Source: Brachycybe producta
Lineage: Eukaryota; Arthropoda; Diplopoda; Playtdesmida; Andrognathidae
Reading direction: 5' to 3'
NCBI GenBank assembly: GCA_036925085.1
Contig: JAUPFP010000142.1
Coordinates: 62,001-126,000, forward strand
DNA length: 64,000 nucleotides
Under the pieces are notes generated by a model. The model did not search any database. It saw nothing but the letters and a program-made list of their open reading frames with translations, and was not told where the DNA came from. Of this stretch, positions 1 through 11,397 are shown piece by piece. Numbering within the stretch: the first letter of the stretch is position 1; each line of letters begins with the position of its first letter. The translations under genes were made by a program, and so were the position numbers.

Positions 1-200
1 TATATCTCAACAAATTGAAATTTTTAAGTCAATATTCTGTTAAATTAACCCACATTATATCAAAATACAAAAGGAATATATATTTACATATTTACTCAAT
101 AAATAAGAGATATTTAATGAATAAATCGACTTCAACATGTTGTTGGCTTGTCCTTAACGGGGCTCTGTAGAAACATGTTTAATATTTATATGCATTTAAC
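1..200 (-). mobile_element. PIF/Harbinger-like MITE, family D (diverged, cut by the window edge)
   Basis: Reverse-oriented match to family D (CTTAACGGGGCTCTGTAGAA and ATATGCATTTAA near 154-199). The rest is strongly diverged. Confidence 0.55.
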
Positions 201-239
201 TTTTTAAGTGCGGATAAGTTACTTCTAGTTTCCAACTTC

Positions 240-711
240 TAGAGGTGGCAACGAGTAGAACCGAACCGTTTCTACTCGGTTCGGAACCGGTTTAATCGGT
301 TCGCAATTTTTTTTTTTTTTGGAAACCTGTTCTGATCAGTTTGTCGATCTTGATGAACCGGTTCCCAATATGCATTAGCAGATTAGTCTAATGTGTTGTG
401 CAAATCTGCTCATGCGTTTCAACCAGCATATGCATATTAGGTTGAAGTCGATAAGAGTAGAACTGAACCGAATTTACTCGGTTTGGAAACCAGTTCTTAT
501 AAGTTCGGCCTATACTGGTGAACCGATTTTATCAGTTCAAGTATCGGTTCGCGGTTCGGAAACCAGTTGTGATCAGTTCGTGGATCTTGACGAACCGGTT
601 CCAAATATGCATTAGCAGATTTGCACAGCACATTAGTACTGGCGAACCGGTTCTATAAGTTCCCAGTAATTGGCAAACTGGTTCTACCGGTTCAAAACCG
701 TTCACATCTCG
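240..711. mobile_element. hAT-like element, family G with GAACCGGTT repeats
   Basis: Begins AGAGGTGGCAACGAGTAG and ends GTTCACATCTC. The interior is built of degenerate units with GAACCGGTTCTATCAGTTC and two copies of a block with TGCATTAGCAGATT. The apparent 74-aa frame at 391-615 is repeat translation. Confidence 0.68.
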
Positions 712-772
712 TTTTTTTTTTTTTCAAACTTTGAATTTCTTTTTTAATCTTCTAAAAAATATAGCCTCTTAA

Positions 773-1082
773 TAATACCTAGTACACACTGATAACTTAA
801 ATACATTTAAATAATAAATGTGTTCTACAGAGCCCCGTGAAGAACAAAAACAATATTGTCAAATTCAATTTATTCAGTTAATAATCTGAAAATATTGAGT
901 ATTTTTAATACTTAAATATAATAATATAAATTATTGACATTAAAATATTGATTTACTATTTCAATTTAAAATATTAATAATTAAAGTCAATTTTTAATTT
1001 GGTTCATGTCCTTAACTGGATTCCGTATACATAAACACATTTAATTTGAATTCATTTAACTCATGTGTGTACAAGGTATAAC
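773..1082 (+). mobile_element. PIF/Harbinger-like MITE, family D
   Basis: About 310 bp, AT-rich. The left end TACCTAGTACACAC and the right end GTGTGTACAAGGTA are imperfect inverted repeats flanked by TAA on both sides, the 3-bp TWA target typical of PIF/Harbinger. Conserved inner blocks: CAGAGCCCCGTGAAGRAC and CTTAACTGGATTCCGTAT. Confidence 0.82.
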
Positions 1083-1904
1083 CATAGACATCAAATCTGA
1101 TAAATCGAAAGCGCCACCTGGTATTATTTTTCATAAGTATGACACAGCGCCAGTCCTAATTGCAAATCAGTGCCAAATATATATAGAAACATAATATATA
1201 TACAATTTCTCGCATCGTAAATTCATTTTGCTTCATTTTTATGACAATGGAAAATACAAAAGCATATTAAAAATGAACGCCTCAATGGAAAAAAAACTAG
1301 AGAAAGGAAGAAATATCAAAAAAAAAACAGCCTCTAATTTTATAGAATAGTTAAGCAAGTGTTGGCACGCGAGCCGACACTCAATTCCATCTCATCTCAC
1401 AATCATCAACTAAAGAAAAACCCTAAGAATAACAACAAAAAATATATACTTTTTCTCATAGAAATAAATAGCTTAAAATAAACTATTTATATACACACAT
1501 ACATGATGAGATGAAGGTTTTCGACTCATTTCAGCGTAATATAATAATAAAGCTTTCTTTCTTTACAACACAATTGAAAAGATACTTTTTTTTTTTGCAA
1601 CCAAAAAAAAAATTGCATAAAAAGCAATAATCGGAAAACAAATAAAAGAAAAACCACGGAAATAAAAAAAAGTTGGAAACAATAAAGTAGATTTACGTCA
1701 TTCAAACAACACTGACACAATGTCACTCACCATAACGCAATATTATTATAATAATAATAAATAGTTAAATGTTTTTTTGAGCTATTACGAAATGAGGGAG
1801 TGTGACTCGCGAGCCAAACGTTGCCAATTGTTCATTTTATGGCCTTTTTCAAACTTAAGAAATCACCATTTTAGTTAAATTTTATTAAAAAAAAAGATGG
1901 CTTT

Positions 1905-2285
1905 AAAGCGTAAACCGCCTTATAAAACTCTTGATTATTCTTTATATTTCAGGTGCGACAAATGAAAAAAAAACTTTAATGTGTTTTAGAAACTAGAAGG
2001 GTAGCGCGCAATCACTTAAGGATATTTTCATGTTGATTATCTTTCAAAATAAGCTTTTTTCTTTATGTCAAGGTTGAAAATAACCCAGCTTTGAGCAGAC
2101 AATATTTTTAATTTTTATCTATAAAAAGCTTATTTTGAAAGATGTCAACATAAAAATACACTTGAAGGATCGAGCTACTCTTCTAGTTTCTAAAACACTT
2201 TCTAGTTTCTCTTCATTTTGCTCTTCTGAAAGGCAGAAATAAATCAAGAGTTCAAAAATCAGCTGTTTTGTAAACAAATATTAAA
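1905..2285. mobile_element. Foldback element, family H
   Basis: Arms carry GTAAACCGCC, ACTCTTGATTATTCT, and TTTTAGAAACTAGAAGGGTA followed by TTTCAAAATAAGCTTTTT. All are mirrored at 2120-2285. Confidence 0.75.
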
Positions 2286-2291
2286 GAGACA

Positions 2292-2530
2292 CTTGGAAAG
2301 TTGTTTTAGAAACTAGAAGGGTAGCTCAATCACTTAATGTTACTTTCAAGTTGAACTATTTCAAAATAAACTTTTTATTGACAAATATTTAACAAAATAT
2401 AGTTTGCTTAATTAAAGCTGGATCATTTTCAACCTAACATAAGTTTATTTTGAAAAATATCAACAAGAAAACATCCCGTAAGCGATTCATTTACTCTTCT
2501 AGTTTCTAAAACATTTTCAATTTCTTGTTA
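2292..2530. mobile_element. Foldback element, family H (second, adjacent copy)
   Basis: TTTTAGAAACTAGAAGGGTA (2303 onward) mirrored by TACTCTTCTAGTTTCTAAAA near 2491-2510. Loop AAGCTGGATCATTTTCAACC. Confidence 0.75.
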
Positions 2531-2589
2531 AGAATAAATAATCAGTGTTCTATTCTAATATTATCTTTCATTTGTATATTCTCTAATAG

Positions 2590-2950
2590 AGATGTCAACG
2601 GATCGAAACCGGTCGAACACTGTTCGCCAACTGCTCGAACTTATAGAACCGGTTCGCCAGTATAGGGTCGAACCGAGTAGATTCGGTTCGGTTCTAAACT
2701 TCGCCAGAAGCAGTTGAGCACAGGCAGAAAAGTTTGTTCTGATTGGTTATTTAGGTTTGTTAACACGTTTGATCCCGTTTGTTATGGGTTTCTTATTGGT
2801 CTGATGCTCATAAAAGGGCGGGGCTAACAGATTTATTTTTCTGGCTGCGCCCAACTGCCTGTCCCTTCGTCTCTTCTTACTAATGTGATGGCGCAAATCT
2901 GGTAATGCATATTGGGAACCGGTTCATGAAGATCCACGAACTGATCGTAC
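2590..2950. mobile_element. hAT-like element, family G interrupted by a family C MITE
   Basis: TAGAGATGTCAACGGATCG and GAACCGGTTCGCC on the left; TGCATATTGGGAACCGG and ACGAACTGATCG on the right. The C1 copy (2705-2868) lies between. Confidence 0.65.
2705..2868. mobile_element. Foldback MITE, family C (copy C1)
   Basis: Arms CAGAAGCAGTTG... and CTGGCTGCGCCCAACTGCCTG. Core with GATTGGTTATTTAGG, TCTGATGCTCATAAAAGG and GGGCGGGGC, plainly related to A and B. It splits a G-type element (2590-2950). Confidence 0.8.
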
Positions 2951-3007
2951 GCCATTTTGAAAAATGATTAAACCACCATTTTGAAAAACGATTAGAAAAG
3001 AAATTTT

Positions 3008-3276
3008 ATCATCTCTATGGAAACTTGTGGCACATGCGCAGAAAAACAAAAAATCTGTCACGAGTTTTCCTCAGGTTTCCCGTCTGTGCATCATTCACAG
3101 ACAGTTGGGAGCAGCCAGAAAAATTCTGTGAGCCTCGCCCCTTTTATTGAGCATCACACCAATAACGAACAGAATCAAACGCGTAACAAACCTAAATAAC
3201 CAATCAGAACGAATTTTTCTGGCTGCGACCGACTGCTTCTGTATTATTCTCCTTATATTCTGTGACCAAGGTATTG
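3008..3276. mobile_element. Family CC element interrupted by MITE C2
   Basis: GTGGCACATGCGCAGAAAAA, CTGTCACGAGTTTTCC and TTATATTCTGTGACC match the 50.2-kb element. C2 lies within. Confidence 0.6.
3097..3243. mobile_element. Foldback MITE, family C (copy C2)
   Basis: Arms GGGAGCAGCCAGAAAAATTC and its complement near 3212-3236. Core CTCGCCCCTTTTATTGAGC, ATAACCAATCAG. It splits a CC-type element. Confidence 0.8.
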
Positions 3277-3330
3277 TTAACTACTGCTTATGCAACTCGA
3301 TTCGGCAACTAATGGTAGCAGCCAATTGAA

Positions 3331-3537
3331 ACAGGCAATTAGAAAACGGGACAAACAGAAGTTGGCTCCGCTCTTTTTATGACGACCGGCAACTTCTAGT
3401 TGGTTTGTTGTGTAGTTCGACGTTGAAAAGGGCGGAGCATGTGACGTCAGACTACAGAACCAACCAATTAGAAGTTGCCGGTCGTCATAAAAAGGGCGGA
3501 GCCAACTTCTGTTTGTCCCGTTTTCTAATTGCCTGTT
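3331..3537. mobile_element. Foldback MITE, family A (copy A1)
   Basis: Palindromic element of about 205 bp. The arms run inward from ACAGGCAATTAG through GAAGTTGGCTCCGC and GACGACCGGCAACTTCTA. The middle contains GTGACGTCAGAC and GGGCGG. Both arms carry the copy-specific AAAACGGG in place of the usual AAATCGGG. Flanks CAATTGAA and CACTTGAA could be a degenerate duplication. Confidence 0.85.
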
Positions 3538-3613
3538 TCACTTGAATGACAACTTTTTGAAAATTGCAGCCAGCCTCCTATCTAATTCGCAAAACAAATG
3601 TCAATTATTCAAT

Positions 3614-3660
<47 letters not shown>

Positions 3661-3665
3661 GACAA
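3614..3665 (+). repeat. (GA)n microsatellite
   Basis: GAGAGA tract with one CAGAGAGA interruption. Shorter (GA)n/(CT)n tracts occur at 30496-30521, 34176-34202, 39615-39642 and 43998-44020. Confidence 0.95.
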
Positions 3666-3974
3666 GGAAAACAAAAACGAAAGTTTAGGAGAAAACTGAG
3701 AGAGAAGACATGCAACAATAATGAAAATCGCTATAATATTAAAAGACGAACAACAAAACCGACTATTTGAAGTTCAGCACGCCACACATTTGTGACAACA
3801 ACAGCACACACATAAAATACAAAAAAAACACAATGGAAAATTAAAAGGACTGACAAAAAAAAACCCCAAATAGTTGCTCAGTTTCTGGGCACGGAAGCTC
3901 ACTCACTTCTAAAGCTAAAGCTAAAATCAGTTCCGAATTTAGCTTATTACTAAACGCACAATATAGAGTCAATT

Positions 3975-4155
3975 AAAGTGGTTTTAAAAGTGTAAACGGG
4001 GGTCTCTCGAACTCTTTGACTATTCTGTATTTCACAAAATGAAGAAAAAACTTGAATGCGTTTTTAGAAACTAGAAGGGTAGCGCAATTATCATGTTAAT
4101 AGATGTCTATCTTTCAAAGTAAGCTTTTTATGTTTGAGTTTGAAACACTGACTCA
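3975..4155. mobile_element. Foldback element, family H (left arm only)
   Basis: GTGGTTTTAAAAGTGTAAAC, ACTCTTTGACTATTCTG and TAGAAACTAGAAGGGTAGCG, then lost. A long family E element follows. Confidence 0.72.
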
Positions 4156-4205
4156 AACTTTAAACAGACGATACTTTTTTAGAACATTGGTTGTTTATTC
4201 TTATT

Positions 4206-5024
4206 AAGAAGCTACATCTCAAAATTACTTCGAAAAATCCCCGCAAAAAGAGCGCTAGCATCGTTTTTCTATTGAGTCTGTAGACCTGATGTTAAAGAAA
4301 AAACGTTAATTTTTAAAATACACCACAGTCGCAGCGGCAATATGTTTATTTTTCATATTTAAAGTTGTCCAATATTAACTTTTCAAAGTGCAATGTGCAC
4401 CTTAAATATATGCTGATCGAGTGATAGAATGACACAAAATTGGTAAGTGCGGTTTTATTTTTAAAAAATATTTCAAAACCGCGAATTTCTAACTCTTATG
4501 TTAAACTTCATTGAGTATACGCGTTCCTAAGAAAAAAAAAGCATCCATTAAAATGTTGGTAAAAATACCTAAAAATAATTTTAAAAACCACAATTAAACC
4601 ACAGTGAAGCCAACACATTGGCGCACGTGCTGCTTTTTTTCTGGTTTTTTAAAATTATTTTTAGGTATTTTTACGAGCATTTTAATGTATGTTTTTTTTC
4701 TTTACGAGCGCGTACTCAATGTAGTTTAATATAAGAGTTAGAAATTCGCGATTTTGAAACAGTTTTTAAAAATAGAACCGCACTTACCAATTTTTTGTCA
4801 TTCTATCACTCGATCAGCATATATTTAAGGTGCACATTGCACTTTGAAAACTTAATATTGGACAACTTTAAATATGAAAAATAAACATATTGCCGCCGCG
4901 ATTGTGTTATTTTAAAAATTAACATTTTTTCTTTAACATTGGGTCTATTGGGCTCAATAGAAAAACGATGCTAGCGCTCTTTGCGGAGATTTTTCGAAGT
5001 AATTTTGCGATGTAGCCTCTTAAG
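4206..5024. mobile_element. Long foldback element, family E
   Basis: About 820 bp. The arms run from AAGARGCTACATCTC inward through CGCTAGCATCGTTTTTCTAT, ATGTGCACCTTAAATATATG, ATCGAGTGATAGAATGAC and GGTAAGTGCGG. They are mirrored on the far side. The centre carries AAACCACAGTGAAGCCAACA. It lies to the right of the H-type left arm at 3975-4155. No open frame. Confidence 0.85.
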
Positions 5025-5984
5025 TCCTTTCTATATATAAAACCTTATCCTGTAAAAAAAATCCCATTCTTCAAACCCACCTATAGGTCCTACCCCAAAC
5101 CCAGATTATATATAATTAATGTAGCCTCCTCCTTCATCCCCACAACACAATTGTCATATGTCACAACCAGAAAGAGAACAAAAAAAGACAGGTCAGTTAT
5201 CAAAAAAAAAAAAGATATTCCATCAAACAAATGAGGAGTTTCCTTGGTCATCATATTCATTAGAAATGCAAATGGACAGCTTTCGATATTCGAAACTGAC
5301 CACTTCCGAGAATATATGTGACATTAACAAGATGCAGAAAACGCACACGCAAACAACAACGACAACAACAAAAAAACCGTTGTTTATAAACATTTATTAG
5401 GAAGTAAAAGAAGCCGAAGTCTATAGTTGGATGGATGGATGATGATGGCGTGTTGTTTCCCTATGCACAATTTATTATTGACGGCTCATTTTTTTTTTCT
5501 TTCCATGGTTCGAGTGGATGTGGGCGGATGAGCAAAACTTAGAACCGTTGCCATGCCAACCAAAAAACTACTAAAACTAAATAAGGCCCCCATTTTTTTT
5601 TTTCTTCTTCTTCTTAAGCTCCATTCTACCATTAATAACAAACCACCTAGGCAATTTTGTTAAAAATAAAAACAAGCGACACTTTTGTTTGCCGCAAGGA
5701 CCAAGCAGGTTGTTGAATTGCGGATGTGTGCAGTAACCTAGACGCTAACGCAAAGTCTGTTCAAATGCCCTCGGAAAAATTCCAACAATGTCCGTAAACA
5801 AATGTTGAAAACAAGCCTGCATATAGCTTCTTAAAAAAAAGCTCTTAACTAGGGCTAGGCAAGAGTGAGGCACCTTGCTTTGAGAGTCCGGCATAAAGCT
5901 TAGGTTCGCAGAAATAGGTTGTGCAAAATAACAAGAATGGTTACACTAAGAGGGCGCCAGTTTCATTCTTGCTTTGAGCGCAAA
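5025..5984. other. No supported feature
   Basis: AT-rich non-coding sequence with short poly(A)/(T) and (AAC)n tracts. The 80-codon frame at 5158 is Lys/Thr-rich with no domain. Confidence 0.6.
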
Positions 5985-6440
5985 ATGAGCTAGTTAGAGC
6001 TCTGCGTCTCTAACTAAGCGGCAAAGCATCAAAAATAACGTCAGAGCACAGGCCTTTAAAGACAGGGCCACGCAGACGTTTACTCCCGCCCCTTTTATGA
6101 GCGTTAGACCAAATATCAACCAATTGGAAATTGAAAAGGGCGGGGGCATGCGACATCAGACCACGTAACAAACCAATTAGAAGTTGCATGTTCTCATAAA
6201 AGGGGCGGAGTAAACGTCTGCGTGTACCTGTCTTTACTTGCCTGTCGTCAGAGCTGCCTTCGCAATAAAGCTAGCTTTGAATCAAAGCTTAGCAATTCAA
6301 AGCACCAATCCGCTTCCAGAAAAGGAAGGGTTCTATTGTTTTGTGTACAAACAAAGCTAAACTTCGTAGAGCTATGCTAGTGAGCTTTAGTAAAGTTTGG
6401 TGTATAAACCTTACATAATGCTAATAGTTTCAAACAAGCT
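5985..6440. mobile_element. Family M element (AAGCTT/GCAAAGC-rich), interrupted by B1
   Basis: CTAACTAAGCGGCAAAGCAT, CGTCAGAGC (duplicated by B1), then AATAAAGCTAGCTTTGAA, GGAAGGGTTCTATTGTTTTG and TGTATAAACCTTA. The order matches the M copies at 25.8 and 26.8 kb. Confidence 0.7.
6048..6245. mobile_element. Foldback MITE, family B (copy B1), perfect 9-bp TSD
   Basis: 198 bp flanked by identical CGTCAGAGC at 6039-6047 and 6246-6254. The outer arms read AAAGACAGG...CACGCAGACGTTTACTCC on both sides. The core matches family A/B (CCGCCC, CAACCAATTGG, GGGCGG). It interrupts an M-type element. Confidence 0.92.
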
Positions 6441-6577
6441 CACTTGAAGCACAAAGATAATGACATGACCTATGGCATGTTGCGAGTAACTCATGCCACG
6501 CATGCTCAGATCGTGTAATCAGCTTCAAGAAACGTGTTGAAGAAGACCTTGCACATAGTGAGGCAGCATAAACAGAC

Positions 6578-6712
6578 GTAAGTGCGGTGCAAACGACAAT
6601 ACGGAATAGTGACGTCAAAATAACATCACAACAAGCAATGCGTTGAGACAAACGACATCCCTTGCAATGTTATTTTGACGTCACTATTCCGTATTGCCAT
6701 TTGCACCGTACT
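6578..6712. repeat. Near-perfect hairpin carrying TGACGTCA in both arms
   Basis: AATACGGAATAGTGACGTCA followed by AAATAACATCAC at 6598-6630 is mirrored by GTTATTTTGACGTCACTATT at 6668-6688, extended outward by GTGCGGTGCAAACG / TTTGCACCGTAC. The arms are about 50 bp, the loop about 30. Confidence 0.8.
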
Positions 6713-7576
6713 TCGTCGTAGAATTATAACGAACCGTTTAGATTGTTTAGTAGTTTAAGAATGTACCTGCTTGAAAGGTAAACAGTTGGCGACCCGAAGT
6801 CCCTTATTATTTGAACTTGACTAATTACTCTGCAAACAGCCCAGAGGACCTACAAATTAAGGCCTACGTTCCAAATCACACTCAAGTCCCTTTCGCAATC
6901 CCTTAAGGGGTAAGAAGTTTGTTCAGAAGATAAAATCAATATTTAAAAAAAAAATACATCAGATGGCGCCACATTAACGCGAAACTAACTTGAAAAAAAA
7001 AACCCATATGACTACAAATATAAATCCAAATTTAACCTACTTAATTATGTCCGGCTGAGCTAAAAATACAGGGGGTGAGAGGTGTTGGGGGGAGTAGGGA
7101 AGGAGGCATCTGCTGTTGAGCTGATTATAATAATACATTATTAGCTCTGCCTTGTAGAAAGAGAGGTTCAGGTATCGAAAACAGTAATTGCATCTAATTA
7201 AATGAATATAATCACAATGCGCAATCCACAGCCAAACTAGGTAATGTATAGTGAGGTTGAGCACACTTCCCGAAAAACTCGGGTCCCTCCCTCTCTCCAC
7301 CTCACATCCCTTTTATATAGGGAGGGACCTCTTATACGTGAAGAGCCATTTCATCGCTTCATGCTCCAGAGGAAGATAAAACCCGGTTGTTTAAAACTTT
7401 TAAACCATAGATTCTAATGAATTAACCAATTTCTTCTCTGAAAAACAGCACCCATAACACTCTTTTTCACCTTAAAATAAACACAAAATAGCAGCCAAGT
7501 GTATCACTCAGCCATATAAAATGTATAATATGTGTTTTGCATCTTGTTTGATTACACCTTAAACAACAGAAAACAA
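6713..7576. other. No supported feature
   Basis: Moderate-complexity AT-rich sequence, no known repeat. GAGGGACC-type words near 7275 and 7325 form a short inverted pair. Confidence 0.55.
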
Positions 7577-7628
7577 CCCCCCCCCCCCCCATATTTAAAT
7601 TCGTGTTTATTTATTTGTATTTGTTTAG

Positions 7629-7661
<33 letters not shown>
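7577..7661 (+). repeat. 14-base poly(C) followed by (TTG)n
   Basis: Poly(C) at 7577-7590 and about 11 TTG units at 7628-7661. Confidence 0.95.
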
Positions 7662-7737
7662 ATTCTAATTATAATTCACTAGAGATTTGTGTTTTTATAA
7701 CATGACCACTAGAGGTCTCTTTCTTTCTGTCTCTCGG

Positions 7738-7947
7738 ACAGGCATTTAGGAAATCGGGACGAACACAAGTTGGCTCCGCCCTTTTTATGACGACCGGGAA
7801 CTTCTATAATTGGTTGGTTATGTAGTCTGACGTCACATGCTCCGCTCTTTTCAACGTCGAACCACACAACAAACCAATTAGAAGTTCCAAGGTCGTCATA
7901 AAAAGGGCGGAGCCAACTTGTGTTCGTCCCGATTTTTAAATGCCTGT
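7738..7947. mobile_element. Foldback MITE, family A (copy A2)
   Basis: ACAGGCATTTAG...TGCCTGT with both arms reading GACGAACACAAGTTGG, a variant shared by the two arms of this copy. Near-perfect 9-bp flanking duplication GTCTCTCGG (7729-7737) / GTCTCTCTG (7948-7956). The core has TGACGTCA and GC boxes. Confidence 0.88.
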
Positions 7948-8049
7948 GTCTCTCTGCTATTCTACACCAAAGGAACTTTTTCTTTGAGAAGACAGTTGGA
8001 AAGAGCGCCATTGTCGGGACTCTTTACTAATTTTTCTAGAGATCAGGCA

Positions 8050-9124
8050 CCCCCCCCCCCCCCCCGTTTCACAAAACGACAAGTCTTGTCAGTAACAAGT
8101 AAATTTTTACAAGTTTGTAAAATATCTACTTATTAGTGTTTCACAAAAGTACAAGTGCACTACCATTGTAAGTACAAGTGAATTTTTTTGACAAGTTTAC
8201 AAGCAAAACACTTGTAAACCAGACAAGATCACTCGTAACTGACTAGTGTAGTTGACAAACTGGTTACTCACACTTGTTGCCAACCAAAGGTTTTCTACCG
8301 TTAACTCAAAAAAGGTAGGTAGATTGTTTTACAAGTGTTTTGATGTAAGTTTCAATCTCGTATTTCTTTTAAAACTCACAGCTCACTCACATTTCCTAAT
8401 TTTAACACTTTTAGATATTTTTGACAAGTTAAAAAATTAATTACACACGAAGAAAAGAAAACGACTATTTGATGAAAACCGACACGTTTTGTTAACTACA
8501 CTTGTTATGGACAAGTCCGATTTCGCTTGTTTTCAACAACTTGTGCTCTACAATTATAATCTACAATCTTATTGTTACTTACAAGACTAGCAGTTTTTTC
8601 TACAAATGTTTGTGAAACACCTATAACCAACAAGTTGTGATTACAAGGACTTGTAATTTACAATTGTTACTGAAAAGGCTTGTAGTTTTGTCTACAAATG
8701 TCTGTGAAACACCTGTAACCAACAAGTTGTGATTACAAGAACTTGTAATCTACAACTGTTACTGACAAGACTTGTAGTTTTGTCTACAAATGCTCGTGAA
8801 ACAACAGTAACTAACAAGTTATGATTGCAAGGATCTACAACTGTTACTGACAAGACTTGTAGTTTTGTCTACAAATGTCCGTGAAAAACCTGCAACCAAC
8901 AACTTGTGATTACAAAGACTTGTAGTTTTGTGTACAAAAGTTCGTGAAAAACCTGTAACCAACAAGTTGTGATTACAAGGACTTGTAATCTACAATTGTT
9001 ACTGACAAGACTTGTAGTTTTGTCTATAAATGTATGTGAAACACCTGTAACCAACAAGTTGTGATTACAAGGATTTGTAATCTACAGTTGTTACAAGAAC
9101 TTGTCGTTTTGTAAAACAAGTACC
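8050..9124. repeat. TIR element with roughly 90-bp tandem repeats, family P
   Basis: Starts at the end of a 16-base C run with TCACAAAACGACAAGTCTTG and ends ACTTGTCGTTTTGTAAAACA. From about 8575 the block GTGAAACACCTGTAACCAAC plus TTGTGATTACAAGGACTTG recurs six times at 64-97 bp spacing. It is rich in ACAAGT/ACTTGT words throughout. Confidence 0.78.
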
Positions 9125-9713
9125 AAGTGTTTTTATTAAATCTTCCTTGGGCTTCAGAAACCTTTATCTATATAACAATGGCGATTACCATCCACTAGAG
9201 AGACTCTCTTGCACGTTCACCACGACTTATCAGATAATCTAATTACAACAAGCCTTGTCAGTCAAATATTTCAAAAATAGCAACTTCATATGCTTTTTTA
9301 AAAAAAAATGCCATGAAGCGTCGTAACAAATATTCAACATATGCCACAAATAAATTCCTCTAAACACAAAGTACAAGTTTCGACACGAATTAGGGATTAA
9401 ATCCATTTGTATTTGAACCAAACGGAGAAAGGGAGAAGAAGAAAAAAAAGGAAGCTATCTAGAAGATTAACAAACACAAAACAACCCTTTTCTAGTTGCT
9501 TTGCAGCAAGAGGGTTGCCAATATGGCGGCCAATGTGTATACCACCACGAGCACTAATCAATAACGCTCATTATCACAAAAGCCCCTACCCCCTTTTTTT
9601 TTTCAGTACTACTAGTTGTAGTAGTAGAAGAAAAAGAACACATCGTAATCCCTCTCTAACGAACGATTTCCAACATTTACACCAAGTTAACCTCCTCCCA
9701 ACCTCCACCACCT

Positions 9714-9784
9714 TTTTTTCTCTCTCTCACTTTCTCTCTCTTTCTTTCTCTCTTTCTCTCTCCTCTCGCTCTCTCTCTCTCTCT

Positions 9785-9880
<96 letters not shown>
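9714..9880 (+). repeat. (CT)n microsatellite
   Basis: About 165 bp of TCTC with rare interruptions. Long frames on both strands (poly Ser-Leu; poly Arg-Glu) are products of this tract. Confidence 0.97.
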
Positions 9881-10416
9881 CAACCAATCCACCTCCTCCC
9901 AACCTTGCTCTTATAGATAATTAATTTATCGCAGTTATTAAACTTGTGTGTATTTTTTTTCATCCAAAAGTACTTTGAATTAATCTGCAAGCAGGTTTTA
10001 TGAAGCAACGGCGCTTAACCAAGTGCAAAAATAAATTTAGCCTCTCCTGTCAAAAATTGTGTTGCAAGCAATAATAAGTGATAATTTCGCACTTTCACAC
10101 AAACACACACACATAGGCCTAACATTTAGACCTAAATAATAAATTTCCTCCCTTCTCCACCTCCTCACCAAACTGTATTACAAAAATGTTGTATAAGTTG
10201 GTGTAATTGTATGCATTTTTGGCCACAAAATCCGTTCATTAATCATTTTTTCCACCATGTTTGATGAAGAAGAGATGAAGAAGAAGAAAAAAAAACAGTA
10301 AACGAAATGCAAAATAATAACATGGAGATTTAAACAATGTGAATAAGACGAAGACGAAGAAGCGAAGAAAAAAAAATCCAATTAATCTAATGACAACAGT
10401 AGGCCAAAATGTGTCA

Positions 10417-11397
10417 CTGTTCGGCCCTGTTTCCACTGTGGCGAAAAAGTAACATACCGTTTCACTCTATATGGAGAAGTTCGACAATAATCACATCACT
10501 ATTAGGAGAAAAGGAATACGATACGGCGACTAATTAACAGAACAAACGTGCCGCCCCCCCACCGCCTATTCACTATTATCGTTTGTTACTTATGTTAGGC
10601 AAATCGAAGTCAGAAAAACCACACTAGGGAACCACGCTAGACGAAAAATTGTCCTTTCTCATCAATATTTACATCGAAACGGCGTTATTTTTCAGTAAAA
10701 CTATAGTTAAACATATCCTACAACTAATTAAAATACTTTAATTTACCTGAAATAATGAGAAATTGAAGAGAAATCATTGAAAAAAAAAACACTCACCAAA
10801 ATGAAAAGAAAAAAGAGCGACACGCAGGTTCGCAACGCCCTCAGTGGTTTAAATTTCAAAGAAAATTCAACTAGTTAAAAAGATCTCTAATTTCAACTTT
10901 TCAACTTTGGCGAACATTTAGCTTTTTTTGGTTATTTGAGCGCGTTCTGGTCGCCATCTATCCTTTAAGCCTCGTTTTCACGATGATAGTTGATAGTTTG
11001 CGAGAACTATCATCGTGCGGACCACGTGATAGTCACTATCGCCCACTTTTGCGATAGCACTATCACAACTATCTCGTTTGACTAGATAGTTGAAAGTACT
11101 GTCACAATAGTTAATAGTTGTTGTGTGACCGCTTGTAGGAGAAAATATCCACTTTGTAGGGAAATTTGGCTTCTGATGGAGAGAGAGAGGCAACTTTGTT
11201 GTTGACTCAATGATATATCTGTGAAGTAGACGTCACACTGTCATATGATAGAACTATCACGTTACTTCAACACGTGTAGACAGTTGCTGTCATGAAAGTG
11301 AACTATCACAACTTTCATCACAGCTACTCTCATGAAAGAACTATCACAGTGAAAACGAGGCTTTAGAATTTGGGCTGCAGTGGAAACAAGGCCTAAG
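10417..11397. mobile_element. Family K element (TTTCCACTG ends) with nested family I
   Basis: CGGCCCTGTTTCCACTGTGG at 10420 and CTGCAGTGGAAACAAGGCC at 11377 are inverted. A poly(C) run with CCGCCTATTCACTAT at 10552-10577 is the mirror image of the G-rich loop of the two other K copies. Whether it is a single element is uncertain. Confidence 0.55.
10969..11366. mobile_element. TIR element, family I
   Basis: AAGCCTCGTTTTCACGATGA at the left and CAGTGAAAACGAGGCTTTA at the right. The inside is filled with degenerate GATAGTTNNGATAGT units. Same family as 45262-45640. Confidence 0.82.

Noticed and set aside
3564..3770. 68-codon frame with poly Arg-Glu
   Set aside because: Caused by the (GA)n tract.
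9407..9916. 169-codon plus-strand frame ending in poly Ser-Leu
   Set aside because: Most of it is the (CT)n tract; the first third has no recognisable domain.
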